A stretch of DNA of 9,484 nt from an uncultured Actinomycetes bacterium (GTDB taxonomy: Bacteria > Actinomycetota > Actinomycetes > Nanopelagicales > Nanopelagicaceae): assembly GCA_903922745.1 (NCBI GenBank), contig CAIXVA010000005.1, positions 1-9,484 on the forward strand, read 5' to 3'. The notes below the pieces were generated by a model. The model worked only from the letters and a program-made list of their open reading frames with translations. It was not told where the DNA came from and searched no databases. Positions within the stretch are counted from its first letter, which is position 1. Each line of letters begins with the position of its first letter. Made by a program: the position numbers and the translations under genes. Shown here in pieces: positions 1-6,602 of this stretch.

Positions 1-957
1 CTTGACCGCCTCTTCCATCTCAAAAGACATAGATGTTTGGCTCATCAAACGGTTATCGGTATTCAGCGTGATTCGAAAACGCAGCTTTGCTAATACCCCA
101 ATTGGATGTTCGGCATAACTTGCCGCTGCACCTGTTTGTAGGTTTGATGTTGGACATAGCTCTAGCGGAATGCGACGATCACGAACGTATGAAGCAAGTC
201 GACCTAGCTTTGGCTCTGCACCAGAAAAATCAATGTCATCGATGATTCGAACACCGTGACCTAGTCTTTCGGCTCCGCAGAGTTGGATGGCTTCCCAGAT
301 GGACGGGATTCCATACGCTTCACCAGCATGGATAGTAAAATGGGCATCTTCTTTACGAAGATAATCAAAAGTATCTTTTTGATCAGACGGCGGGAAACCA
401 TCTTCAGGACCAGCGATATCAAATCCAACTACCCCCATTTCGCGGTACTTAACTACTAGCTCGGCAACTTCTTGTGATTTTTTGTTTTGGCGCATTCCAC
501 ACAGTAAAGAACGCACAACAATTGGATGACCCTCTGCTGCCGCCTCTTTCATTCCAATTTCATATCCTTCAACTGTCGCCTCAACAACATCAGCCATCGT
601 TAGACCTTTTTCGGTGAACAATTCAGGTGCACCGCGAACCTCGGCATAAACAACACCATCTCGTGCAAGATCTAATGCACATTCACGAGCAACACGGATG
701 ATGTCTTCGCGACGTTGCATTACTGCGATGGTGTGAGAAAAAGTCTCCAGGTATCGAACTAATGATCCTGAATCACAGCTTTCGCGGAACCATGTTGCAA
801 GCTCTGCGGCATCATGAGTAGGAAGTGCTGTGTAACCAATTTCTTGAGCGATCTCAATAATAGTTTGTGGTCGCAGCCCACCATCGAGGTGATCATGCAG
901 CAATACCTTAGGTACTACTTTGATCTGATCCTTTGTAGGAATACTGTTCATCGACAT
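1..957 (-). CDS. add: Adenosine deaminase, C-terminus cut by the window edge
   Basis: Hydrolyses adenosine and deoxyadenosine to inosine and deoxyinosine plus ammonia in the cytoplasm (purine salvage). Reading from ATG at 957 gives 319 open codons to base 1 with no stop; about 20-50 residues are probably missing. Zn-site motifs of the amidohydrolase fold are all visible: HDH (H21, H23), HAGE (H210, catalytic E213), LGHGVR (H234) and NTDNRLMS (D301). The usual second Asp of the mouse-type TDDP motif is Asn302 here, as I recall for actinobacterial members. CPTSN is at 268-272. The start is supported by AAGGGG eight bases upstream, overlapping the deoA stop; ATG at 951 is a weaker alternative. 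The gap to deoA is 12 bases, so this is the next gene of the nucleoside operon. Function is confident from motifs; substrate preference is inferred from the family and neighbours. Confidence 0.95.
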   Translation of the reverse strand, partial: MSMNSIPTKDQIKVVPKVLLHDHLDGGLRPQTIIEIAQEIGYTALPTHDAAELATWFRESCDSGSLVRYLETFSHTIAVMQRREDIIRVARECALDLARDGVVYAEVRGAPELFTEKGLTMADVVEATVEGYEIGMKEAAAEGHPIVVRSLLCGMRQNKKSQEVAELVVKYREMGVVGFDIAGPEDGFPPSDQKDTFDYLRKEDAHFTIHAGEAYGIPSIWEAIQLCGAERLGHGVRIIDDIDFSGAEPKLGRLASYVRDRRIPLELCPTSNLQTGAAASYAEHPIGVLAKLRFRITLNTDNRLMSQTSMSFEMEEAVK

Positions 958-969
958 TTTCTGTGCCCC

Positions 970-2265
970 TTAATCAACAATGCGTTCAATTACTAACGGC
1001 AGGCGATCAATGCCGCCGGCAGGTACTGCTCCAATGGTTACAGAGTTCTCCAGTGACTCCAACGCTCTAGCAAAGGCGGCTGGGGTGTCTGTGTGGAGCG
1101 TATAAAGAGGCGATCCTGCCCTCACTGACTCACCTGGCTTGGCATGAATTTCGATTCCAGCTCCTGCCTGAACCGCTTCGCCCTGGCGAGAACGCCCTGC
1201 ACCTAAACGCCACGCAGCTATTCCAACCTTCATTGCATCCATTGAAAGAATAGTTCCGTCGCGATCTGCGGTAACAACGGTATTTTCTTTCGCAACTGGA
1301 AGCTTTGCATCTGGATCTCCGCCTTGTGCAGAAATCATGTGACGCCATACATCCATAGCTTTTCCATTTTTTAATGCCGCAGCAGGATCTGCATCTTTAA
1401 TTCCTACAAGTTCTAGCATTTCGCGCGCAAGCAAAACTGTTAGCTCGACAATGTCAGATGGACCCCCGCCAGCAAGAACTTCAACAGATTCGCGAACTTC
1501 TAAAGCGTTACCAGCGGTTAATCCCAATGGCACATCCATCGCGGTTACAAGTGCCACGGTGTTTACGCCAGCACGCTTTCCGAGCCCAACCATTACATGA
1601 GCCAACTCTTTTGCCTTCTCTGGGTCGCTCATAAATGCTCCAGCACCAGTTTTAACATCCAAAACAAGCGCGCTTGTTCCTTCGGCAATTTTCTTGCTCA
1701 TAATCGATGATGCAATCAGCGGGATCGCTTCGACGGTTGCTGTCACATCGCGCAATGCATACAACTTCTTATCAGCCGGGGCTAAGCCAGCACCAGCAGC
1801 GCAAATTACTGCGCCACAATCTTGCAACACTTTTAACATCTCTTCATTGGATAGTGATGCGCGCCAACCAGGAATAGATTCCAACTTATCTAAAGTGCCA
1901 CCTGTGTGACCAAGTCCGCGACCTGATAATTGTGGAATCGCAGCACCACATGCTGCAACTAACGGTGCCAACGGCAGAGTAATTTTGTCACCAACGCCAC
2001 CAGTTGAATGCTTATCAACTGTAGGGCGTGACAAAGCAGACCAATTCATGCGCTCACCGCTATTGATCATTGCATCTGTCCATCGTGAGATCTCACGATT
2101 TTCCATTCCGTTAAGCAGAATTGCCATCAATAACGCCGACATTTGTTCATCAGCAACTGCGCCTCGTGTGTAGGCGTCGATAACCCAGTCGATCTGTGGA
2201 TCAGTTAATGAATGATGATCACGCTTTGCCGCAATGATTTCAGCGGCGGAGAAGGCTTCGATCAC
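970..2265 (-). CDS. deoA: Thymidine / pyrimidine-nucleoside phosphorylase
   Basis: Catalyses phosphorolysis of thymidine and deoxyuridine (possibly also uridine) to base plus (deoxy)ribose-1-phosphate, acting on products of the adjacent cytidine deaminase. At 431 residues it has the normal family length (about 430-440). Visible motifs in order: a helical N-terminal domain, KHSTGGVGDK at 85-94 (phosphate binding), the family signature from S114 to E129 with core GLGHTGGT, and the nucleoside-binding run R172, S187, K191 in ALRDVTATVEAIPLIASS and SKK. The C-terminal PYNP domain is at about 345-420. The residue before LSGRG is Gln112, where as I recall thymidine phosphorylases often have Met and broad PyNPs Lys, so breadth of substrate is undecided. 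The start is GTG at 2265, immediately after the cdd TAA in the same frame. No Shine-Dalgarno sequence is visible, so translational coupling is likely. Homology seems to begin within the first residues, and no other plausible start codon occurs before Met42. Confidence 0.95.
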   Translation of the reverse strand: MIEAFSAAEIIAAKRDHHSLTDPQIDWVIDAYTRGAVADEQMSALLMAILLNGMENREISRWTDAMINSGERMNWSALSRPTVDKHSTGGVGDKITLPLAPLVAACGAAIPQLSGRGLGHTGGTLDKLESIPGWRASLSNEEMLKVLQDCGAVICAAGAGLAPADKKLYALRDVTATVEAIPLIASSIMSKKIAEGTSALVLDVKTGAGAFMSDPEKAKELAHVMVGLGKRAGVNTVALVTAMDVPLGLTAGNALEVRESVEVLAGGGPSDIVELTVLLAREMLELVGIKDADPAAALKNGKAMDVWRHMISAQGGDPDAKLPVAKENTVVTADRDGTILSMDAMKVGIAAWRLGAGRSRQGEAVQAGAGIEIHAKPGESVRAGSPLYTLHTDTPAAFARALESLENSVTIGAVPAGGIDRLPLVIERIVD

Positions 2266-2667
2266 TTAGCGCTCGTTGCGGTCGAGATCATCGGGGCCAA
2301 AAGCCCAAGGCAACATCGCAGACATCTTTTGTGGTCCATCATCTGTCATGAGTAATGCTTCTGGGCCGCCGTGTTCAAATAACAATTGGCGACAACGACC
2401 ACATGGAGCCAAGTAATTTCCCTGTCCATCAACACACACAACAGCGATTAATCGTCCGCCACCTGTAGAAATCAGATTAGAAACCAATCCGCACTCAGCA
2501 CAAAGGCCAACTCCATAGCTGGCGTTTTCAACATTGCAACCTGTTGCTATACGACCATCGCTAACAAGTGCTGCAACACCGACTGGAAACTTTGAATATG
2601 GAGCATAGGCATTCTTCATAGCGCCAATAGCTTCCTGGTGGATCTGCTCCCAATTAATTTGGGTCAT
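2266..2667 (-). CDS. cdd: Cytidine deaminase (small tetrameric type)
   Basis: Zinc hydrolase that deaminates cytidine and deoxycytidine to uridine and deoxyuridine in the cytoplasm, feeding the phosphorylase encoded next. At 133 residues it is a normal single-domain homotetrameric CDA. Zn ligands and catalytic acid are visible: CAE with C56 and E58, and PCGRC with C89 and C92. The substrate-side run FPVGVAALVSDG is at 27-38 and GCNVENASYG at 43-52. CAECGLVSNL replaces the common CAERxAI wording, as in other actinobacterial copies. The start ATG (2667) overlaps the upstream permease stop as ATGA, with GGAGG at 2674-2678 six bases away, the best ribosome site among the downstream genes. Its stop is followed directly and in frame by the deoA GTG. 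Confidence 0.96.
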   Translation of the reverse strand: MTQINWEQIHQEAIGAMKNAYAPYSKFPVGVAALVSDGRIATGCNVENASYGVGLCAECGLVSNLISTGGGRLIAVVCVDGQGNYLAPCGRCRQLLFEHGGPEALLMTDDGPQKMSAMLPWAFGPDDLDRNER

Positions 2668-3899
2668 CGCAATCCTCCGCGACGATAAGGCATTCCATCT
2701 GCTGCTGGCATTCGCAATCGTTGAGATGCGAGTGACATAACAAGAAGTGTTGCAATATACGGAGTCATTGTTACAAGCTGACCCGGTAGCTCCTGTACTG
2801 CAAAGAAGAACCAGACAGATGCACCAGCCATGACAGCGCTGATAGATGCACTTAACATCTTTCCACGCTTTACATCTCGGAAGACTAAGTAAGCAAGGAT
2901 CGCTACGATTAACAAGATCAGTGCATGAATTGATGCAGAATCTCGAAGCTGTAATGCATCTGCGAAACCAAACAACGCAGCACCAGCCAAAATTCCACCC
3001 GGGCGATAGTTACCAAATAATAATGCGGCAAGTCCAATGTATCCGCGACCTGCTACCTGGTTTTCTTGGTAGTGGTTAGCGGCAACAATTGCTAAGAAGC
3101 CACCTCCAAGTCCTGCAAGGCCACCTGAAATCAAAACACCCGCATACTTCATCGCATAAACATTTACGCCAAGTGATTCAGCCGCTACTGGTGCTTCACC
3201 TGCACTGCGCAGACGCAAACCAAATGATGTCTTCCATAAAATAAAGAAGGACAACGGGATAAATAAAACTGCAACAAGGGTGACATATGAAAGATCACCA
3301 GTGATTCCTCGAATGATTCCGATCAGATCAGAGACCAAAAACCAGTGTTTTTCAGCGATAGGGGTCAATAAATCTGGGCTCTGCCATCCAAAGTAATGGC
3401 CACCAGAAAGTACGGGTAAGCCGTTAAGTGAAATTCCCTTTACATCCGGGGACTGCGAAGGTCCAGGCCATGAACCACCCTGGTACAAAATTGTAGAAAG
3501 GTAGCGAACTAAGCCGGCTGCCATAATGTTGATTGCAACACCTGATACAACGTGGTCAACTCCAAATGAAATTGTTGCAATTGCATGTAACAGCGCTCCG
3601 ACCGCACCAAATACAACAGCTGCAATCAGTCCAAGCCATGGACCGTGCTTTGAGCCGACAAAACCGCCCGCCCATGCACCCAGAATCATCATCCCTTCAA
3701 GGCCGATGTTTACTACTCCTGCTCGTTCTGAGAATAGTCCGCCAAGTCCTGCCAAAATAATTGGCACAGAAAGCAAGAGCGCCGCGGATGCAGTACCGAC
3801 GCTGGTTAAATCTGTGGCGCCTGTAATCAAGCGAATAATTGAAATGAGCAACAATAAATATGTTGCGTTAAGTAGCAGCTTTGTGGTTTTAGTTTTCAC
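2664..3899 (-). CDS. Nucleoside ABC transporter permease (second subunit, NupQ/YufQ-like)
   Basis: Integral membrane subunit of a BMP-type nucleoside importer, from the branched-chain/ribose permease family (BPD_transp_2). It would pair with the permease encoded just upstream to form the heterodimeric channel. Of 411 residues, hydrophobic segments lie near 11-25, 37-56, 66-82, 88-110, 118-135, 203-221, 252-273, 285-312, 325-340 and 352-389. Family motifs are ERAGVVNIGLEGMMILGA at 58-75, GVDHVVSGVAINI at 113-125 and the cytoplasmic coupling loop LRSAGEAPVAAESLGVNV at 230-247. It is longer than I recall for the Bacillus NupQ type (a little over 300). The surplus lies in an extracytoplasmic loop (about 140-200) and a C-terminal hydrophobic pair after 350. 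The start is GTG at 3899, overlapping the upstream stop as GTGA, with an AGGTGG-like site upstream. Its last codons carry the cdd ribosome site. Confidence 0.92.
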   Translation of the reverse strand: MKTKTTKLLLNATYLLLLISIIRLITGATDLTSVGTASAALLLSVPIILAGLGGLFSERAGVVNIGLEGMMILGAWAGGFVGSKHGPWLGLIAAVVFGAVGALLHAIATISFGVDHVVSGVAINIMAAGLVRYLSTILYQGGSWPGPSQSPDVKGISLNGLPVLSGGHYFGWQSPDLLTPIAEKHWFLVSDLIGIIRGITGDLSYVTLVAVLFIPLSFFILWKTSFGLRLRSAGEAPVAAESLGVNVYAMKYAGVLISGGLAGLGGGFLAIVAANHYQENQVAGRGYIGLAALLFGNYRPGGILAGAALFGFADALQLRDSASIHALILLIVAILAYLVFRDVKRGKMLSASISAVMAGASVWFFFAVQELPGQLVTMTPYIATLLVMSLASQRLRMPAADGMPYRRGGLR

Positions 3900-4999
3900 G
3901 CAGACACCACCTTTGCGAGTTCTTTACTTTGTAAGGTCAATTTGAATCTACGCACCACTTCGTAGGCAATCACAGAGCTAAGTAAAATCGAGCCCTGCAT
4001 AATTACGTAAGTTTCAGGAGCAATGTCAATAAGCTCAAGTGCTCGTGAGCTTACTTCGAGGAAACCAAACAGAAGCGCGCTAAATGCCATTCCGCCAGCA
4101 GAGTTGCGACCAAGAAGTGCAACTGCGATCGCAGAGAATCCAATACCTGATCGGAATCCCATGTTATACGAGTGAGTTTCTCCAAGAACTGCTGGCAAAC
4201 CAGAAAGGCCAGCGATCGCACCAGAGATAACAAGAGCAATAAAAGTCATTTTCTTTGAATTAACACCGCTGACTCGTGCCGCAATCGGATTTGCACCTGA
4301 TGCACGAAGTTCGAATCCAAATCGTGTGCGATTAACGACAAACCAGAAAATAAATCCTAGGGCAATGGCGATCAACAACATTCCATTTACGCTTCCACCG
4401 GGTTGTTCAGGGACCCCTAACTTTGTTAGCAGGGGCACTAAATCAGGGAACCACGCTGACTTTGGAAGTTCTTTTGTAGCAAGGTTGTTCGAGCCCTCGG
4501 TAATAACAGCAAAGTACTTTGAGAACAAGAAGGATGTAACTCCGACAGCCAAGCTATTCAACATAATTGTTGAGATAACTTCGTTTACTCCACGTTTAAC
4601 CTTTAGGTATGCAGCGATTGAAGCCCATATTCCACCAATAGTCATAGCAACAATAAAAACTGCTAGAACATGAAGGACTGGTGGCAAAGTAAACATCGCA
4701 CCGATGTAAGCGCTAAACAAAGCTCCTAGACGAAGTTGTCCTTCAACACCGATGTTGAATAATCCTGCACGGAAAGTAACTGCAATAGCAATGGCTGCAA
4801 TGTAATAAGGAGTCGCGGTATTTAAGACCTCCATCAGGGATCCGCCTTGGGTACCAAACTCCCACATTGTTGTGTAGGCATTGAATGGGGATTTATGTGA
4901 AGCAAGAACTGCAAGGCTAGAAACGAATATTGAAACAACTGCAGCTGCAAGTGGTGCGGCTAGTGCAAGTGCAATTTTCTGGGGCGATAGCTTTTTCAT
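3896..4999 (-). CDS. Nucleoside ABC transporter permease (first subunit, NupP/YufP-like)
   Basis: Membrane channel subunit of the nucleoside importer, partner of the permease encoded downstream. At 367 residues it fits the family, with about ten hydrophobic segments near 9-34, 63-80, 89-104, 108-131, 143-160, 205-223, 251-272, 283-297, 301-317 and 329-346. Family motifs are FRAGLFNIGVEGQLRLGA at 76-93, GVNEVISTIMLN at 137-148, and the coupling loop ELRASGANPIAARVSGVN at 230-247, which contacts the ATPase. ATG at 4999 overlaps the ATPase stop as ATGA, and the 3' end overlaps the next permease as GTGA, so translation of the three transport genes is probably coupled. Nucleoside specificity is inferred from the BMP-type partner and the salvage enzymes in the same operon; the permease sequence alone would also fit a sugar importer. 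Confidence 0.92.
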   Translation of the reverse strand: MKKLSPQKIALALAAPLAAAVVSIFVSSLAVLASHKSPFNAYTTMWEFGTQGGSLMEVLNTATPYYIAAIAIAVTFRAGLFNIGVEGQLRLGALFSAYIGAMFTLPPVLHVLAVFIVAMTIGGIWASIAAYLKVKRGVNEVISTIMLNSLAVGVTSFLFSKYFAVITEGSNNLATKELPKSAWFPDLVPLLTKLGVPEQPGGSVNGMLLIAIALGFIFWFVVNRTRFGFELRASGANPIAARVSGVNSKKMTFIALVISGAIAGLSGLPAVLGETHSYNMGFRSGIGFSAIAVALLGRNSAGGMAFSALLFGFLEVSSRALELIDIAPETYVIMQGSILLSSVIAYEVVRRFKLTLQSKELAKVVSA

Positions 5000-6501
5000 G
5001 CCGCACCAGTCATTGCCGAGCCAAGCTGCTCTAAAGTTGTTTTTTGTGGATCGAGTTCGGCTGTAATTGCACCGCGCAACATCACTAACAATCTGTCTGA
5101 CATTCCAACCAACTCTTCTAGGTCGGCAGAGATCAAAACAATTGCCATGCCCTTTGTGCGAGCTTCACGAAGCACTTCCCAAATTGCACCTTGTGCGCCG
5201 ACATCAACACCACGTGTGGGGTGGGATGCAACCAGAAGAGCCGGTGCTTTACTCATTTCGCGACCAACAATAAATTTCTGCTGATTTCCACCAGATAGAG
5301 CGGCAGCAGCTGTCATTGGTCCTGGTGCACGAACATCAAACTCTTCCATAATGCGCTTTGTATCTTCGATAGTTGCTTTCTTATCTAAAATAAATCCGCG
5401 CATAACTGGCTTACCTCGTTGATGGCCCAAAACTCTGTTCTCCCACAATGGAGAGTTCATCATCAAAGCCTGTCGTTGACGGTCTTCTGGGATCAAACCA
5501 ATACCTAAATCATGTCGATGAGCCACGCTCATGTGATCAATAGTTGAGCCCTGGAACTCGATAGAGCCTGTGTACTCGCGCAATCCCATGATCGCTTCGA
5601 CAAGTTCTGCCTGCCCATTTCCTTCAACACCAGCGATTCCAACCACCTCACCAGCGTGCAAATTAAAACTGACGTGTGAAATGAGATCACGGCTGCCTGT
5701 TGCAGTTGGGATCGAAACATCTTTTAACGCCAATGTAACTTCGGCGCGACGGGTGTCTCCATGTGTTGTTGGCTGCGGAAGTTCACTACCGACCATGAGC
5801 TCTGCCAATTGACGTGCTGTCACATCTTTTGCTTTTACCTCGGCAACAGTTTCGCCTGCACGTACAACAGTTACATCATCTGCAACGCGTAAAACTTCAT
5901 CAAGTTTGTGTGAGATGAAAATAACCGCCATACCCTTTGCGCGAAGTCCTTGCAGCGCACCAAAGAGATCATCGACTTCTTGTGGAACTAGCACCGCTGT
6001 TGGTTCATCAAAGATCAAAATATTCGCACCACGGTACAAAACCTTCAAAATTTCTACACGTTGGCGTTGTCCAACGCCAAGCTCTTCCACCAAAATATCT
6101 GGATCTACATCTAGGCCATAGGCCTTAGACATTTCAGCAACCTTGGCACGAGCAGCTTTGAAATCAATAGTCACGCCATGTTGTGGCTCTGCACCAAGAA
6201 TAATATTTTCTAGAACAGTGAAATTATCGGCCAACATAAAGTGCTGATGCACCATGCCGATTCCTAATTCAATCGCATCGTTGGGGTTCTTCAAATTAAC
6301 AGCTGTGCCATTAACCAAGATCTCGCCACTATCTGGATGCTGCATTCCGTACAGAATCTTCATTACAGTTGATTTTCCGGCTCCATTTTCACCGACAAGG
6401 GCGTGGACCGTGCCTGTTTCAACTCTCATTGAAACATCTTTATTTGCTACTACGCCTGGAAAGCGCTTAGTAATGTGTCGCAGTTCAACTGCTACTGACA
6501 C
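4996..6501 (-). CDS. Two-domain ABC ATPase of the nucleoside importer (NupO/YufO-like)
   Basis: Cytoplasmic ATPase driving nucleoside import; a single 501-residue chain with two nucleotide-binding domains, like RbsA/MglA-type proteins. Domain 1 (about 4-240) looks catalytically complete: Walker A GENGAGKST 37-45, Q-loop Gln86, signature LGVGQ 141-145, Walker B ILIFDEP 161-167, switch His198. Domain 2 (about 255-500) is degenerate as expected in this family: the P-loop is GVEGNGQAE (291-299) without the Lys-Ser/Thr pair, and the Walker B acidic pair is replaced in LLVASHPTRG (Ser426, His427). The switch His is Ala459, yet the signature LSGGNQQ (402-408) is intact, so only one composite site probably hydrolyses ATP. 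The start is GTG at 6501 with AGGAG at 6509-6513, seven bases away. It follows the binding-protein gene after a hairpin-containing gap of 101 bases and overlaps the first permease by 4 bases. Confidence 0.96.
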   Translation of the reverse strand: MSVAVELRHITKRFPGVVANKDVSMRVETGTVHALVGENGAGKSTVMKILYGMQHPDSGEILVNGTAVNLKNPNDAIELGIGMVHQHFMLADNFTVLENIILGAEPQHGVTIDFKAARAKVAEMSKAYGLDVDPDILVEELGVGQRQRVEILKVLYRGANILIFDEPTAVLVPQEVDDLFGALQGLRAKGMAVIFISHKLDEVLRVADDVTVVRAGETVAEVKAKDVTARQLAELMVGSELPQPTTHGDTRRAEVTLALKDVSIPTATGSRDLISHVSFNLHAGEVVGIAGVEGNGQAELVEAIMGLREYTGSIEFQGSTIDHMSVAHRHDLGIGLIPEDRQRQALMMNSPLWENRVLGHQRGKPVMRGFILDKKATIEDTKRIMEEFDVRAPGPMTAAAALSGGNQQKFIVGREMSKAPALLVASHPTRGVDVGAQGAIWEVLREARTKGMAIVLISADLEELVGMSDRLLVMLRGAITAELDPQKTTLEQLGSAMTGAA

Positions 6502-6508
6502 TGAAACT

Positions 6509-6513
6509 CTCCT
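6509..6513 (-). promoter_or_regulatory. Ribosome binding site of the ABC ATPase gene
   Basis: On the minus strand AAAGGAGAG precedes the GTG at 6501, with the AGGAG core seven bases away. It fixes the GTG start and gives the transport and enzyme genes their own independent translation entry after the upstream hairpin. Confidence 0.75.
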
Positions 6514-6530
6514 TTGGCTAAATACTTACA

Positions 6531-6583
6531 AGGGAAAACATTTGGCCCAACAAGGAGATTTAACTCCATTGTTGGGCCAAATG
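6531..6583 (-). terminator. Strong intra-operon hairpin with short U-tract (partial terminator or mRNA-stabilising structure)
   Basis: Reading the minus strand, the arm at 6583-6564 (CATTTGGCCCAACAA, a bulged T, then GGAG) pairs with the arm at 6557-6539 (CTCC then TTGTTGGGCCAAATG). This gives 15 + 4 base pairs, one bulged base and a six-base loop TTAAAT. TTTTCCC follows directly. The geometry is that of an intrinsic terminator, but six co-oriented genes of the same pathway follow. Partial termination, or 3'-end protection of the binding-protein message, is therefore more likely than a full stop. Such structures between a binding-protein gene and its transporter genes are known from other ABC operons and raise the binding-protein to transporter ratio. 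The structure is seen directly; its function is inferred. Confidence 0.8.
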
Positions 6584-6602
6584 CCACTTAACTATTTGCT
6601 GA

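Noticed and set aside
3526..3945. A 139-codon open frame on the plus strand
   Set aside because: It lies wholly opposite the two permease genes, has no recognisable domain, and its composition (rich in Pro, Thr, Ser) is what an antisense reading of hydrophobic membrane codons gives.
5185..5640. The second ATPase domain as a decayed or frameshifted region
   Set aside because: The reading frame is intact and the altered P-loop and Walker B are the normal state of this two-domain importer family; the LSGGNQQ signature is kept.
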